Shown here: positions 34,831 through 46,916 of the stretch, piece by piece
Position numbering within the stretch: the first letter of the stretch is position 1
Layout: every line of letters begins with the position of its first letter
Source: Tetragonia tetragonoides
Taxonomy: Eukaryota; Streptophyta; Magnoliopsida; Caryophyllales; Aizoaceae
Length of the DNA: 64,000 bases
NCBI GenBank assembly: GCA_038025085.1
Contig: CM076147.1
Location: forward strand, 41,910,766-41,974,765
Reading direction: 5' to 3'
Program-made: the position numbers and the translations under genes
The notes under the pieces: generated by a model
Seen by the model: the letters and a program-made list of their open reading frames with translations, nothing else
What the model was told of the DNA's origin: nothing
Database searches by the model: none

Positions 34831-37415
34831 ACCTTCAACATTATAAAAGTCTAATTTTAAGAAAAGCTGAAGTATTAATGGTTCAATGCAAAACACGAAA
34901 CAATGGGATGGTTCTCATGTGTGAAAAGACCAAAGAAGAAAGTATGCTGACCTTGATAAAGATTAAAGAAACCAAAACTGGGCAGCACTTGAGTAAATTC
35001 GGCAGAAGGAGCAGTGCATCTTCAGTTCAGTGAGTTCAAGCTCCAAGTTGGATTATTACTCATAATGTATTGCACTCTCCTCTGAGTGATACATTAAGGT
35101 CATCAAGTTTACCAGCAAGCATGTGCATTAAAGGTTCCAGTGGAGGGGAGGTTATTATAGAAGCAACCTTTGAGATCATATGTGAAAAGAAAAAAAAAGA
35201 AAAAAAAAAAGGGGGACAGATAGTGCATGCTTTTTCCATATCAAAGAAGTTTCAGGGCAGTCCCTAAGTTTTTCAGGACATTAGCAAGGTAATTTCAATG
35301 ATGGAACTACAAATGGTGCACATAGCATCAGGCAGCACTCTCCTCTAAGCCAAAGTGCAGTTGCGTGAAATTTTATCAAACCAAATCTAAGAGATATTAA
35401 CATCATCACAACCATTATTGACGAACAAGTCATCACCTTTACCACATTGAACTTAAAATCATCCATAAGTAAAGCACACAGAGAGAGAATGGTGTCTAGA
35501 AAATTAGTAGGCAGCACAAAAGAAAAAGAATTTATATTCCAAGTACCTCCCTGAGATGCAGTCACCGACTTTGTGATTAGAGAGTCAGTGTCAAACAAGG
35601 CACCATAAACCAGAGAGCTAAGAGGGCAAAGACTGTCCAGTCATCATTCCACAAGGAATGTGACAACCATAGCCCAATATCACAAGTCCCACATGTTGTC
35701 AACTATGTTGTACAGTGGAAAATCCAATTCTTTTCTCATTAAGGAATTGGGCTATGGTTTGAGAAGGGCTGGAAATTACAAGTCCCACATGTTGTCAACT
35801 GATGTTGTACAGTGAAAAATCTGCCTCCAAGCAGCTTACTGTTGACGCCTGAAATGATTAGTTTAGAAGTACTGCAAACTGGTGTTCAATGTTGTACAGT
35901 AAAAAGTGAAATATCTGCTGTAGTTGTAGTAATCAATCAACTATGTATCACGCAAAATTAAAATCAGTAGGCATAACCGCATAATGCCGCTGAATATTAC
36001 AAATAAGCAAACTGCTGTTTGTGAACAAAGATAATAGTATTAACAATATACCTCCAATGCTGGCCATTCATGAATCATGGTTTTCCTTGCTACTTGTCAC
36101 AAAAAGCAGAAGAATAGCTTTGACTTGGCAAATCCTGATTGACATGATCTGATAATTTTTAAAAATTTATCAGAAGTTCATAGCATTTCCCTTGCATGGA
36201 TAAACAGAACAAATCAGTTCAGCATTTGAAAGGCTATAAGATGAGCAAAAAAACACTAGCCCTACCTGACTGGTTACCAGATTTGGACTCGTTCCATGAA
36301 TCATGATAAGAACATTGGGTTTAGAGGTTCAGTTCACCCTTAACTAGTAACTACCAGGACCATTTATTGAAGGCACAGTCTTACAACCAGCTACTTTACT
36401 TGCGTTTATATATTTAGTCTGCTAAAAAATCAGTAATATGCATGCAACCTAATACCAATATCAACAAAGATCATTTAACATTTATCACCTTAAAAATGAA
36501 TTATGCGATGAGAGTACTTGATCATCATCCAGAAGAGGCATGACTGAACTGCTTGAATATATTTTCGTTCATGCAAAAACAAAAAACAAAGGGGACAAAA
36601 ACACCTGAGTAATTCCACATTGAAATACCAGAAAGTTGCTTAATTGAAGGAAACCTGAAGATAGGCTATAACTAATAATGAAGAAATCTACTTCATCTCA
36701 CAAACCAAGTACATTCAATATTTAAAATAGTATTTGGCTTATTCCATGAATCATGATGCAAACATCAAATTCACCCCTAACTACCAGGACTAGTTACTAA
36801 ATGCAGTATGAGAACAAACACTTTTAATTGTGTTTATAGTTTTCTATCAAAACAACAGTAGTATGCATGTAAACCAAATATAAATTGTTCAAAAGCTCGT
36901 AATGTGCCAATATCAACCTCGAACATCGAAAGTCACCAAAACTATTGAAACGTGAAGAATCCACTATATATTCCATGACAAGCATTAGAACTCCTCTTCC
37001 TTGGGAAACGACACGTGCGAAAATGCATGCACTTCATCTTTGATCCTGCAACATACCTAAGTAAAAAACGGGAGAAAGAAGGGAGAAACGATAATATTAG
37101 CATTGATCAGTAACTCCAAAAAGAAAACACTAGTATTTTATGATCCTCAAAAGCGAACTATAGATTTGGGACCAAAGTTGCCTAGTTGAAAGAAATCCTG
37201 GCTGTAGGCAGTAGAAAGTAGGAATCAAGAAACCTTCTAGTGATTTGGCTTCAAAATTAAATACAACTCACACTAAAAGCCTAATCGCTAAAAAACTCAA
37301 CATTTGGAATTTGCTCAAAGTAATGGCTAAAAACCTAAAACAATATATTCTCCTAACACACCTCATCAAACACAATTTTGTAGGCTACAATTGAAATTTA
37401 TGATACAATTACTCA
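34831..37415. other. Repetitive intergenic region without recognised genes
   Basis: Contains direct repeats: CAAGTCCCACATGTTGTCAA at about 35681 and 35777, and segments near TTCCATGAATCATGAT at 36290 and 36740. Parts of 36900-37415 resemble 38030-38690, so the Ran-fragment duplication extends into it. No ORF with a family signature. Confidence 0.45.
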
Positions 37416-37419
37416 CTTT

Positions 37420-37860
37420 TGTTGTTCAGCTAAGTCAATGAAAGCTTCTGGAGGCAAAAGAAGCATTTCCATGGTAAATTTAAGGTTGGGATCCCTACAA
37501 ACAGTTAAAAAAAAGCTGATTAGGCACTAGGAAGTTGAGAACCATGACAACATACAACAGAGAAACAGGGAATGCTCCACGACAACTACCCAAAAAAATT
37601 TCTGGCAAGGTATAGAAAAGGCTTCTCAAAGTTGTAACTGCTCTTGGCTGAGATCTCATAGTACATGAGACTCTTTGTCCTGTGAAATATCACCTGTTTT
37701 GCTTTCACTATACTGTTCTTGAGGTAGTCAGGAGTGGACCTTAACGAAGAGGGAGAGATGTATACACATTCAGGAAAGCCAACTGACCGTTTTCCTCAAG
37801 CCTATGCAAATGAGCAGGCATCCGGGTCTGCGATCCTCCAGATTTTAGTCTCATAACCAT
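37420..37860 (-). pseudogene. Ran GTPase 3' fragment, copy 1
   Basis: The minus strand reads [20 protein letters not shown] then [15 protein letters not shown] at about 37720-37600. After an intron comes DPNLKFTMEMLLLPPEAFID then LAEQQK at about 37497-37425. These match the last two exons of the Ran nuclear GTPase. The preceding NKVDV G4 motif is missing, and there is no start or switch region. Confidence 0.8.
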
Positions 37861-38689
37861 GGTGTTTTGAAGTCTTCCCGATCATGCTATATATGGACCT
37901 CGACCAACTGCAACTGGAAAATGCATATTCTGTATAAAATTTTTTTAAGTCAAAAGCATATCAGTAGCAGGCAAACTACAAATTGTAAGATAAATTTCCA
38001 TATAACAGTACAAACAATAATCATGATCCACTATGTATTCCATGAAGAGTGACCAAAATACTTCATCACCAGCGTCATTAGAAAGAGGCACACAAGCAAA
38101 TGCATGCATTGCAGCTTCAATCCTACTACAGCATATGAAAAAAGAGAAACGACATCATAAGTATCAACAGTAACTGCAAATTTAAACACATTTTGCAAGA
38201 AATCCTCAAAAATAGATTCAACAGCAAAGTTGCCCAATTGGCGAAAATCAAATGGAAGTTCATGCTCTACAAACCAAGGTCACTCCATCAGAGCTTGTCT
38301 AAACTAGTGGATTTCGCTTCTGTATCAAACAAAAAACTGCCAAAAAAATCGGGGGAAGAAAAAGGACAAAATCACAAAGAAAAAAAAAATACATACTTTA
38401 CTGAAAATGCAGACACGTGTATTTCATTATTCTACTCAAACCTTCAGCCTAAACCTACGATAGCTCGATTCTCTCTCACCCACAAGCCACAACCAAATTG
38501 ACCTCTCAAATTTTAAATTTATATTTATCTACACAGATAGACTAATGCATTAGATGAATATCATTCAAATTATTTAGATTTTTCTCAACTTCACTAAACG
38601 TGAAGTCAATTATACAGATTAAAGAATAGAAGAACAAAACCCAGCTCAGCAAACGCCAATTTCTAGGGATAAGTTTGTGATATAGTTAC

Positions 38690-40115
38690 TCACTTTTGTT
38701 GCTCAGTTAAATCAATTAGGACTTCTGGAGGCAAAAGGTCTATTGTGCCAGCAAAATATAAGGTCTGGATCCCTGCAAACAGTACAAAGTGGTTAGGCCA
38801 GCTGTGAAACAAGGCAAGAAACAAGAAGGTAAGAGAACGCTCCAGGATTGTTACCCAACAAGCTCTCTGGCAAGGTACAGAAAAGGCTTCTAAAAGTTAT
38901 AATTGCTCTTGGCAGAGATCTCATAGTACTGAAGGCTCTTCTCCATGTGAAATGTAACTTGTCTTGCTCTCACCTGCCTGTTCCTGACATCAACCTTGTT
39001 TCCACAGAGAATCATCATGATCTTCTGGCACACCCTACGCAGTGATCAGATTATATGAGCTACAAAAATATGATATATACAACAGTATACTCTAAACCAC
39101 GACCAATCTAATATGTTCATATGTACAAGACCTGCAGATGTTCCGGTGCCACATGATCATGTTCTGTTATGTCATTTGTGCAGTGATATCAAATATCATA
39201 TATAATAGCATACTGCCCTTGAACACTGCAAAGAAAACAGTTTGTATCAAAAACTATGTCACTTCCTATTAAGAAGCACTTGGTAATTGAGATCATTTCC
39301 CTTGCGAAATGGAATGAGTATTAGGAACTGGGGACAGAAAGCTTTAATACGATTTTCTGAACAATTCATTCCCCTTAGTGCATTTTTTTAGGATTCTCAC
39401 TATTTACAGATAGTGGTAGAGGGCTAATAAAACTCTTCACCGTCATTCTTTTACTGACTTTGCTAACCATTCTACTTCTGAATGCACTAAGATATTATCA
39501 AGTACTAGGCTATTTAATGTCTTCTACATTTTTCTAACTCATCCAATCCATAGTCTTAGTAAACATTAGTAGTTGTTTTTTTCTTTTCCTACAGAAATAT
39601 TAGTAGATATTTGAAAATAACATCAACAGCACTATTTTTTTATTTATTATTATTCCAACAGGTTTGATAGTTTTACTTAGGAGCTCCAAATGAATGAAAA
39701 AACATCAATCAAGCAATGGCAAGAGAAGCAGGAAAACATGTAATATGTTCAAAATGGATTTACTCACTGGTAACCATCACCACGTTGTCGAAAACTCTTT
39801 TGACCAGCAATATCACAACAGTTGAACCGAATTAAGGTTTGAATACTCCAATCAACAACTTTTCTTGGCAGAGTACTGAAAGCCCTTCATCCTGCGAAAC
39901 GATATTCTCAAACACCCCAAGCATTAATCAGATCACATCATGCGCTACACATAGCCAACAAAGATTAAAAAAAAATCACAACGGTATACCTGTTTACTCT
40001 AAACCGTGAACCTGATATTTCGATGCCATGAGGAAACGTTCTTGTATGTCATCCAGGCAGTGACATCAAACATCATAATCACACACTGACCCTTCCCATG
40101 GTGGTACAAATATCA
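38690..40115 (-). pseudogene. Ran GTPase fragments, copies 2 and 3
   Basis: On the minus strand, exon-like blocks occur in this order. First is [20 protein letters not shown] (about 40110-40020). Then IRFNCCDIAGQKSFRQRGDG (about 39845-39770), a second diverged GQYAIIY...FDITAQMT block (about 39235-39140), and [20 protein letters not shown] then [14 protein letters not shown] followed by a stop (about 39040-38865). The last block is DPDLIFCWHNRPFASRSPNL-like (about 38775-38700). The DIAGQ block follows an FDVTA block, so parts of at least two Ran copies are joined. Introns are retained, so this is DNA-level duplication. None can encode a GTPase. Confidence 0.75.
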
Positions 40116-40829
40116 AAAACCATCCTTGTTGATTCCACTTTGGGTTCTCATTCGGAAGTCAAAGGTAGTTTACGAATTTTTGCGATAAGGTAGTTCATTC
40201 ACTGTAAGATAGGTAAGGTTAATCGTAGTCAGGTTTTTGAAGTGCATAAGCTCGCCTTCAGAGTGAACAGCCATCAGCTTCCTTCAAGGGAGGACAAAAA
40301 ACAGGAAAATTTGGGTAGATCATTTGCTTATGCCATCCACCTCTTACATCATTAAATCAGCAAATCATACATTTTAATTTTATTTGAATATACATATAAT
40401 GTCACAAAATAAAAAGACACTATCAACAAAAGAAGCCAACAATTTTATCAGACATGTAGAGATAGACACAAGAAAAAATACATGACATTAAATTAAATTA
40501 TTGAAATACATTAAATTATTCCCACATATTGCAATTTAAGTTAAAGACAAATAGTTAATTCACAGCACAATCACTAAGAACACATGCACATAAAAATATT
40601 GGTGAATCCTACTTCTGGGGACCTGTTTTTAGGTTAAACTCAATTAGTTAAAATTTCGCAGCACACAATCTCTAAGAACAATACACATTAACATACTGGG
40701 AACAATAAAGTTAGGGTTTGATGATCAAATTTAGGTTCTAAGTTAGATAATTAAAACATCCGACCAACAAACAAAGCAAGCTATTAGGTCCAATTCCAAT
40801 TGTCATGCATCCAAACATAATTAAAGTGC
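40116..40829. other. AT-rich spacer before the LTR element
   Basis: No gene. GGGTTTGATGATCAAA near 40716 also occurs in the repeats at 42268 and 42357. Confidence 0.4.
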
Positions 40830-42126
40830 TGTTGGAAAATACAAACTTAAATTATCGAAGTTATAATTAGTAAGCTCTAAATAGTAAATCATTTAGAGTC
40901 TTACATTATCAGTAGCTGTAACTTAAGATTAATATGAACCACTATTTCTTAGGAGTTAGAAATAGTATATAAGGAGAAGATTATGTAATGGAGATAACAA
41001 TGAATTAAGAGAAGATAGCCTGCAGAGCTATCGTGGGTGAGCATAGCAATGCTCACCATCATTGTTCCCCTCATTTTATATATTCACATATGTTTGATTA
41101 GTGAATATTACTATTGTTATTTAGATAAGGTTCCACTACATATCCGCTGTGCCGAAATTCTAACATGGTATCAGAGCCGATGGTAGATCCTATTTCCTCC
41201 AATTCAACAACAAAAGAAATCATGTGCTTCCCTCACGAGAATAGATTGGTTAAGATGCCAACTACAAATTCAGGTTTGGGTAGTCAAATATGCTAACCCA
41301 AAGGAAATTGAGAGGCCAAAGCATAAGAGCCAACTCAAGACAAATAGGGTAAAAGAAAGAAACCCTATTGAGTCAAGATGGGTAGAAACCCAAGAGAATC
41401 TCGGTATGACCGAGATGACGACGACGCAGCCGTAAGTAGAATCTCGATATGACTGAGGTGGCAACGCAGTCGTAAAGAGAATCTCGGTATAACCGAGGCA
41501 GCCGCAGCTGTAAGAAGAAATGTTGGGACAAGAAATCCCAATGTTGAAAAGTGAATAGATCCAAAAGTAGGATCAAGTATTGGGAAGAGTAAATCATGAT
41601 ACAAAGTTCACAAGATGTACAATGAGTAGTAGTCATCTTGTAGAGACGACATGAAGGATGTAATTATAGGAGGCTTCGGCTAGAAAAGATCATATGGCCA
41701 CGAACATCAGAAGACTGTCAAGTTATGTGGTCATCGAAGTTATTAATGGACCAAAAGTGTTTGAATGGATAATTTAAGTTTGAGGGGGTGTGTTGGAAAA
41801 TACAAACTTAAATTATCGAAGTTATAATTAGTAAGCTCTAAATAGTAAATCATTTAGAGTCTTACATTATCAGTAGCTGTAACTTAAGATTAATATGAAC
41901 CACTATTTCTTAGGAGTTAGAAATAGTATATAAGGAGAAGATTATGTAATGGAGATAACAATGAATTAAGAGAAGATAGCCTGCAGAGCTATCGTGGGTG
42001 AGCATAGCAATGCTCACCATCATTGTTCCCCTCATTTTATATATTCACATATGTTTGATTAGTGAATATTACTATTGTTATTTAGATAAGGTTCCACTAC
42101 ATATCCGCTGTGCCGAAATTCTAACA
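40830..42126. mobile_element. Short non-autonomous copia-type LTR retrotransposon
   Basis: Two 336 bp direct repeats (40830-41165 and 41791-42126), each starting TGTTGGAAAA and ending ATTCTAACA, read identical base for base. They are flanked by exact 5 bp duplications AGTGC (40825-40829, 42127-42131). Immediately after the 5' LTR comes TGGTATCAGAGCC, a primer-binding site complementary to initiator methionine tRNA as used by Ty1/copia elements. A polypurine tract TTTGAGGGGGTG precedes the 3' LTR. The 625 bp interior has no gag-pol, only three tandem units of about 40 bp (AGAATCTCGGTATGACCGAG type) at 41395-41515. It fits a TRIM-like non-autonomous element. Identical LTRs mean a very recent insertion. 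Confidence 0.95.
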
Positions 42127-42131
42127 AGTGC

Positions 42132-43430
42132 TTAAGTTTGCTAACAACTTATGAATTAAAACACGAAAATAAGATGGAACAACAATTTTAGGCAAATAAT
42201 TGAAGTTCTTAATTTGTCAGCAACTTAAGAATTAAAACACGAAAATAAAAATGGAACGATAAATTTAGGGTTTGATGATCAAAGTACCTTCGTTACTTCG
42301 AATTTGCCAGCAACTTAAGAATTAAAACAGGAATATAAAAAAGGAACGATAAATTTAGGGTTTGATGATCAAAGTACCTTCGTTACTTCGAATCCGCAAA
42401 GCAGGATTGATTCTTCCATGAACAGCGATCAATTGTAATTCTTTGTCATTTCTTTTCTCTATATTAACCAAAATGAACAAATATTTGAAGCATGAATGGA
42501 GAGAGAGAGAGAGAGAGGATTTCAGATATATAGAGTGAATAGTGTCGTGCGATAGTGAAATTTATAGGTTTTGTGTACGGCGGTCATTTATATGCTGTAG
42601 TACAAGGAGCACGCGTTTTAGTCAAACAACAGGAGGAAAAACGCGTTTAAGTGAACAATTAGGAAACAACTGTCTTAGGTACAGAAAACGCGTTTGATTT
42701 GACAAAGACATGAAAAACGTGTTTTAGTCAGACAAGAAGGAGAAAACACGGTGAATGAAACACAAAAAACTGTAAAAACGCGTAAATACGACGTCGTTCC
42801 TACGCCGACAAAAAACGAAAAATAGCCATATAAATATGGGGGCTAAACTAATTCGTTCCTTCACACATGCCACTTTTCAAAATCCTCTCTCTCCTCATTC
42901 AGAAGGAGGTGGTTCAAACATGCGGGAATCCTAAAGCCCTAAGTCATCAGTAAAGGGTGTCAGTTTCCACAAGGCTTCAATCAACCTTGCCAAGATAATG
43001 TAAGTCTATGCTCATTTCCATTAAATTTTAACCCCTGTTCAAATTTAACCAGTTTCAATTTTCTTATTACAAGTTGTTGATCTTCAATTGATTCTACCCT
43101 AACTATTTCTTCCTGATTTTAATTAGTTCGTTTATGTTTGTTTGGATGGGATTGGCCGATTGGGGTGACTGGTGAGTGTTATGAAAGATTGAAACTTGAT
43201 GAATTAGGTTAATTTATTGGACTCTAAAAATCCAATCAGAAGCTTATTGCGGCTTTTCTATTTTCTTTTTTTTAAACATATTTTCAATAGGGCAGCCATT
43301 TAATTTCATTTCATATTAATCGCTTTTACCCCATAAATTATTGGAATTTTGATTTCTGAGGAAGTCTGTTTAAATTTTAATTGATTTTCTGGCACCTATC
43401 AGATTCAATTATTGATTTTCTTTTTTCAGA
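42132..43430. other. Spacer with a 90 bp tandem duplication
   Basis: A unit containing GATAAATTTAGGGTTTGATG, then ATCAAAGTACCTTCGTTACT, is present twice (about 42226-42303 and 42316-42393), with a third diverged start near 42150. A GA microsatellite lies at 42498-42518. 42600-42790 is rich in AACGCGTTT-like motifs (GTTTTAGTCA, AAACGCGTTT). No coding sequence recognised. Confidence 0.5.
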
Positions 43431-45180
43431 TGTTGAAATGCTGTGATATGAAAAGTTATGTTGGGTCAGTAATAGAATTAGTGTGTCATAACTTGTGTGA
43501 AAATGTAGAAAATAAATCAAAGGATCATACTTGGGTGCTGAAGCTTATAGATCATCTTAGTGGGATTGTCAAAGTTGAAGCATGAAATTGCTGACACCAA
43601 CTTTTAAAAGGTAAGATACACCATTTTCTTTGTAATTTATACCCTTTTTATTTTTTTACTGATCCCATTTTCTATGCCAAGCTTTTGAGTATCTAATGCT
43701 TTTCACTATTCTAGACCTGGCTTGAAAGAAACCACTGAATGATGAACTGTCTTTGTGAAGGATACTGTATCAACATGAGTTTCTCTTTTAGCTGGAGAGT
43801 CTAGAATCATAACAGATGACTTCTCCTTAGTCTGTTTGCAGAACGGTTTGCGCGCTATCAACTTTCAAAATCTTCTTATTGTCTTACCTGACATCAGATC
43901 TTTTCACTTATGACCTCTGTTATTGTTTGCAGGCAAGTTGTACACTAGAAGCTGGGGTGAACATTTTTGCATTTAGGATAGATTCAGTGCATTCTGAAGC
44001 GTATAAAGTCGTTGGTGGAATCAGTAGAATTGATTTTGAAGATCAACATGGTTTGTCACAATTTTGCTAATGGAAACATATCTAATTTAATATGAGGATG
44101 GTAGGCGTTTAAGCCAATTCTTTTTCTATTTGTCCATGATATCCTTAAATAAAAGTGGAAGGGGGGAAAAAGTAACTTCTTTGCTCATCAGATGAAGACT
44201 TCATGGACCTTGACCTTTTTAGAGGATTCATACGATTAATGGTAAGTTAAGAGAATTTAATGAGAGCAAGCTAGTACATCTCGGATTTGGTCTTTTATGG
44301 CAGGAACGTAAAGAAAATGAAGGTGATATATTGGTTATTTGACCTTTTGGTTTATATGTCGATACTCGAGGCAAATTCTCGAGAAAGGAGATGACAGGAG
44401 TGGATGGAGGATTCCTGTGAAAATTATGATTCAGTGTATATAAACCTTAAGGTGACGATATCTCGTACCAGTTTCTAGCTGACAACTATGATCTTAAGCC
44501 TCAGGCATTGAATGGTCCTCTTTCCTTAGTTGCAAGTCTTGTTAATGCCTGAAAGGATATGTTGCCATAGGTGTTTTGGTTGTCTCTTCATAATTTATGG
44601 GCCTGAGCACAGGACAAGTTCTTTTTTTTAATCTGGGCTGGGTATGCACCCATAGTGTCATGTAGATCCGCCACTGAATGAGTCTTCTTTTGATGCTTTG
44701 AATGTCCAGAGGTTTGATGGTAACGATACATTGATGTTCATTTCTCTCTCCCTTCCCCATTATCAACTATTAACGTTTCCATGGTTTTCCAGTTGCGTTT
44801 GCAGTAGATTCTCTGATCATCAGACAACTTCGCAATTGATGAGGGTGGGGCAAAGGGTCTCCTTTTAAACAACCATGGAGTGTAAGGACTATGGAGGATG
44901 CAGGGTCGTATTTTTTCATTCCCAAGAAGTGCCAGAAAAATGCAAATCTTCCACAAATGATAATAATTACTTTTCCAATCCCATTGATATCTCTTATGTA
45001 TGCTGGAGTTTAGTATGGCTATGTACATTTTTTGTAGCACAGAAGTTTCTCATTTCATTTTCGAGATGTTAAGTGTTTTTCTTTTCTTTCTCTCACAGAA
45101 TGCATTGAGCATGTGGTGAAGAATGCGCACACTATGAAGCTATTCTGGAGCGCGAGGCTGGATGAATATAGTTTGCAACA
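43430..45180 (+). pseudogene. Condensin complex subunit 2 (CAP-H/Barren) pseudogene
   Basis: Exon-like blocks match plant CAP-H in order. At about 43500-43590 is ENKSKDHTWVLKLIDHLSGI then VKVEA. At 43933-44040 is ASCTLEAGVNIFAFRIDSVH then SEAYKVVGGISRID. At 44810-44990 is GGAKGLLL-like sequence split by a frame change, then YGGCRVVFFHSQEVPEKCKS then STNDNN. At about 45100 is ECIEHVVKN. Stops and frame changes separate and interrupt the blocks. Introns remain, so this is a segmental copy and not a retrocopy. CAP-H is the kleisin subunit of condensin I; this copy cannot encode it. Linking the blocks to CAP-H rests on my recall of the family. Confidence 0.7.
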
Positions 45181-45872
45181 TAGGGAACTTCATATATAGT
45201 GGTCAGAATTCTATGTGGGATCATAGTGAAATTGATGTTAGCATCAGAGAGGATGCAGGGTACTTTTTTATTTTTTGATAAAAACTTTCACTTTGTGTTG
45301 AAATATTATCAATGAAGATATTAGCAGCCTAGCGGAAGTTACAGAATTATAGGAGGTTTTACTGACGTAGATAAGTGCAAAATTACTGTTACTGCATCAC
45401 AGTATGTATGCAATTTCTAAAGCTCACCCTGGAACATCGACTAATGCGTTGCTTTTGGTGGCATGTCACATGTTCAAGTTGGAGAAAAATGCCTTGTACT
45501 CTGCAAGGATTTGAACCAATAAGTTTACAGCAAACGTTTGATAACATCTCATACAAGTTGCAGCATTGATTGAAAACTATGACAAGAACTCATTCTACCT
45601 CATGCTGAAAAAACAGAGGTCAATTCACAGGCATTCAGCCTAACACTGCTGTCGCCCTAGAAACAGAGATGGATTGATAATGATATTCAGAAACCTGACT
45701 AGTTTCAGTAACTGGCTTGTTGTATTGCCCAAACATCACACAAAGGATCTCCCACCGAGAGTACAAATGTTCACAGGAGCATCATATTCCACCTTCAGGA
45801 CATCTGATTAGTCGAGAAAAATTACACCAATGTATGCATGCCAACGTGTTGCTAACACTGAACGAAAACAGT
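45181..45872 (-). other. 3' UTR side of the U5-40K gene
   Basis: Probable 3' UTR of the minus-strand WD40 gene together with spacer. No other gene seen. Confidence 0.4.
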
Positions 45873-46916
45873 TTACAGCTCCCCAAGATAAATTTGCTTA
45901 TCACTACTGCAAGAACCAATTATTGGTTCATTCGGGTGGAAAACACATTCGTTCACGGAGCCAGTGTGGCCTGGAAGCTTGTACAGAATACGACGGGAAG
46001 TTGTGTCCCAGATATAAACCATCCTGTCTGAACTGCCGGAGGTGACCTTGCTACCATCGGGAGACCAGGAACATTTTAGCAAGTTCTTCTCAAAGTTGTG
46101 CTGGTGGCCTTCTAAAATCTTCACACAACGATTTTGGGGAGCATATGGCCGCATGTCCCAAATGCAAAGCTTGCAGTCCATGCCATTGGTGAGAAGGTAA
46201 GAGCCATCAGCACTCAAAGACATGCTCGTGATCATATCTTGGTGTCCCTGGAGTGTCATTGTGACCTCATTTTTGCGAACATCCCACACTTTCACTTCAT
46301 TGTCTATCCCACCGCTGTAGATCTTATCGGATGCATCGGAGAAGCAGACAGCAGTTATTTGGTATTTGTCCGGAAATGTCTGAATGGCACCCCTCTGACG
46401 CATATCCCAAAGCTTTGCAGTTCCATCATCCGACCCGCTCACAATAAGAGGTGGACCTCTTCGAGCAGGACAGCATGAGTTGACAAATGACGAATGCTCT
46501 GCCATCTTTTTTATTTGTTTCCCTGTTTCAACATCCCATGCCCTGACTGTTTTATCAGGACTAGCTGAGACTATGTGGGTTCCATCGGTAGTCCAGTGAA
46601 GGTCAAGGACAGCATTCTTGTGCCCCTTTAGCACCATGAAATTTTTGCAGTCACCATGCACATTCCACAAGAAAATTTCACGATCGTGTGAACCTGATGC
46701 GATGACAGTCCCTTCTGGATTGAACTTCATGGTATATACGGCACTCTGGTGACCCGCTAACAACATGATTGGTGATTCCAAACTTGAAGTCCGCTGTCTT
46801 CCATTTGGCCCAGGAGCCTGAGGAGCAGAGTATGGTACAGTGGACCACTCCATTCCTGGCCTAGGGCCAGGCACAGATAAAGCATTTTCACTATTAGTTG
46901 TAGTAGCCATCATCAT
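45873..46916 (-). CDS. SNRNP40: U5 snRNP 40 kDa protein (SNRNP40/Prp8-binding), WD40
   Basis: A single uninterrupted coding exon of 347 residues, the usual length of plant U5-40K. A proline- and glycine-rich N-terminus (about 1-48) precedes seven WD40 repeats starting near residues 53, 98, 140, 183, 223, 268 and 315. Clear GH...WD signatures include GHQSAVYTMKFNPEGTVIAS, GHKNAVLDLHWTTDGTHIVS and GHTGSVNECVFHPNEPIIGS. In the spliceosome this protein binds Prp8 in the U5 snRNP and tri-snRNP, in the nucleus. Start: an MMM cluster at 46916-46908. The last repeat ends QIYLGEL. The frame is fully intact, in contrast to many neighbours. Confidence 0.93.
   Translation of the reverse strand: MMMATTTNSENALSVPGPRPGMEWSTVPYSAPQAPGPNGRQRTSSLESPIMLLAGHQSAVYTMKFNPEGTVIASGSHDREIFLWNVHGDCKNFMVLKGHKNAVLDLHWTTDGTHIVSASPDKTVRAWDVETGKQIKKMAEHSSFVNSCCPARRGPPLIVSGSDDGTAKLWDMRQRGAIQTFPDKYQITAVCFSDASDKIYSGGIDNEVKVWDVRKNEVTMTLQGHQDMITSMSLSADGSYLLTNGMDCKLCIWDMRPYAPQNRCVKILEGHQHNFEKNLLKCSWSPDGSKVTSGSSDRMVYIWDTTSRRILYKLPGHTGSVNECVFHPNEPIIGSCSSDKQIYLGEL

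Noticed and set aside
35281..35598. Minus-strand 105-codon hydrophobic frame
   Set aside because: No recognisable domain, no splice or start context, and it lies in repeat-rich spacer.
41395..41515. CRISPR-like short repeats inside the LTR element
   Set aside because: Three adjacent diverged units without spacers, in a plant retrotransposon interior.
46134..46478. Plus-strand reading frame of 114 codons opposite the U5-40K gene
   Set aside because: Shadow of a conserved WD40 coding exon; no independent signature.
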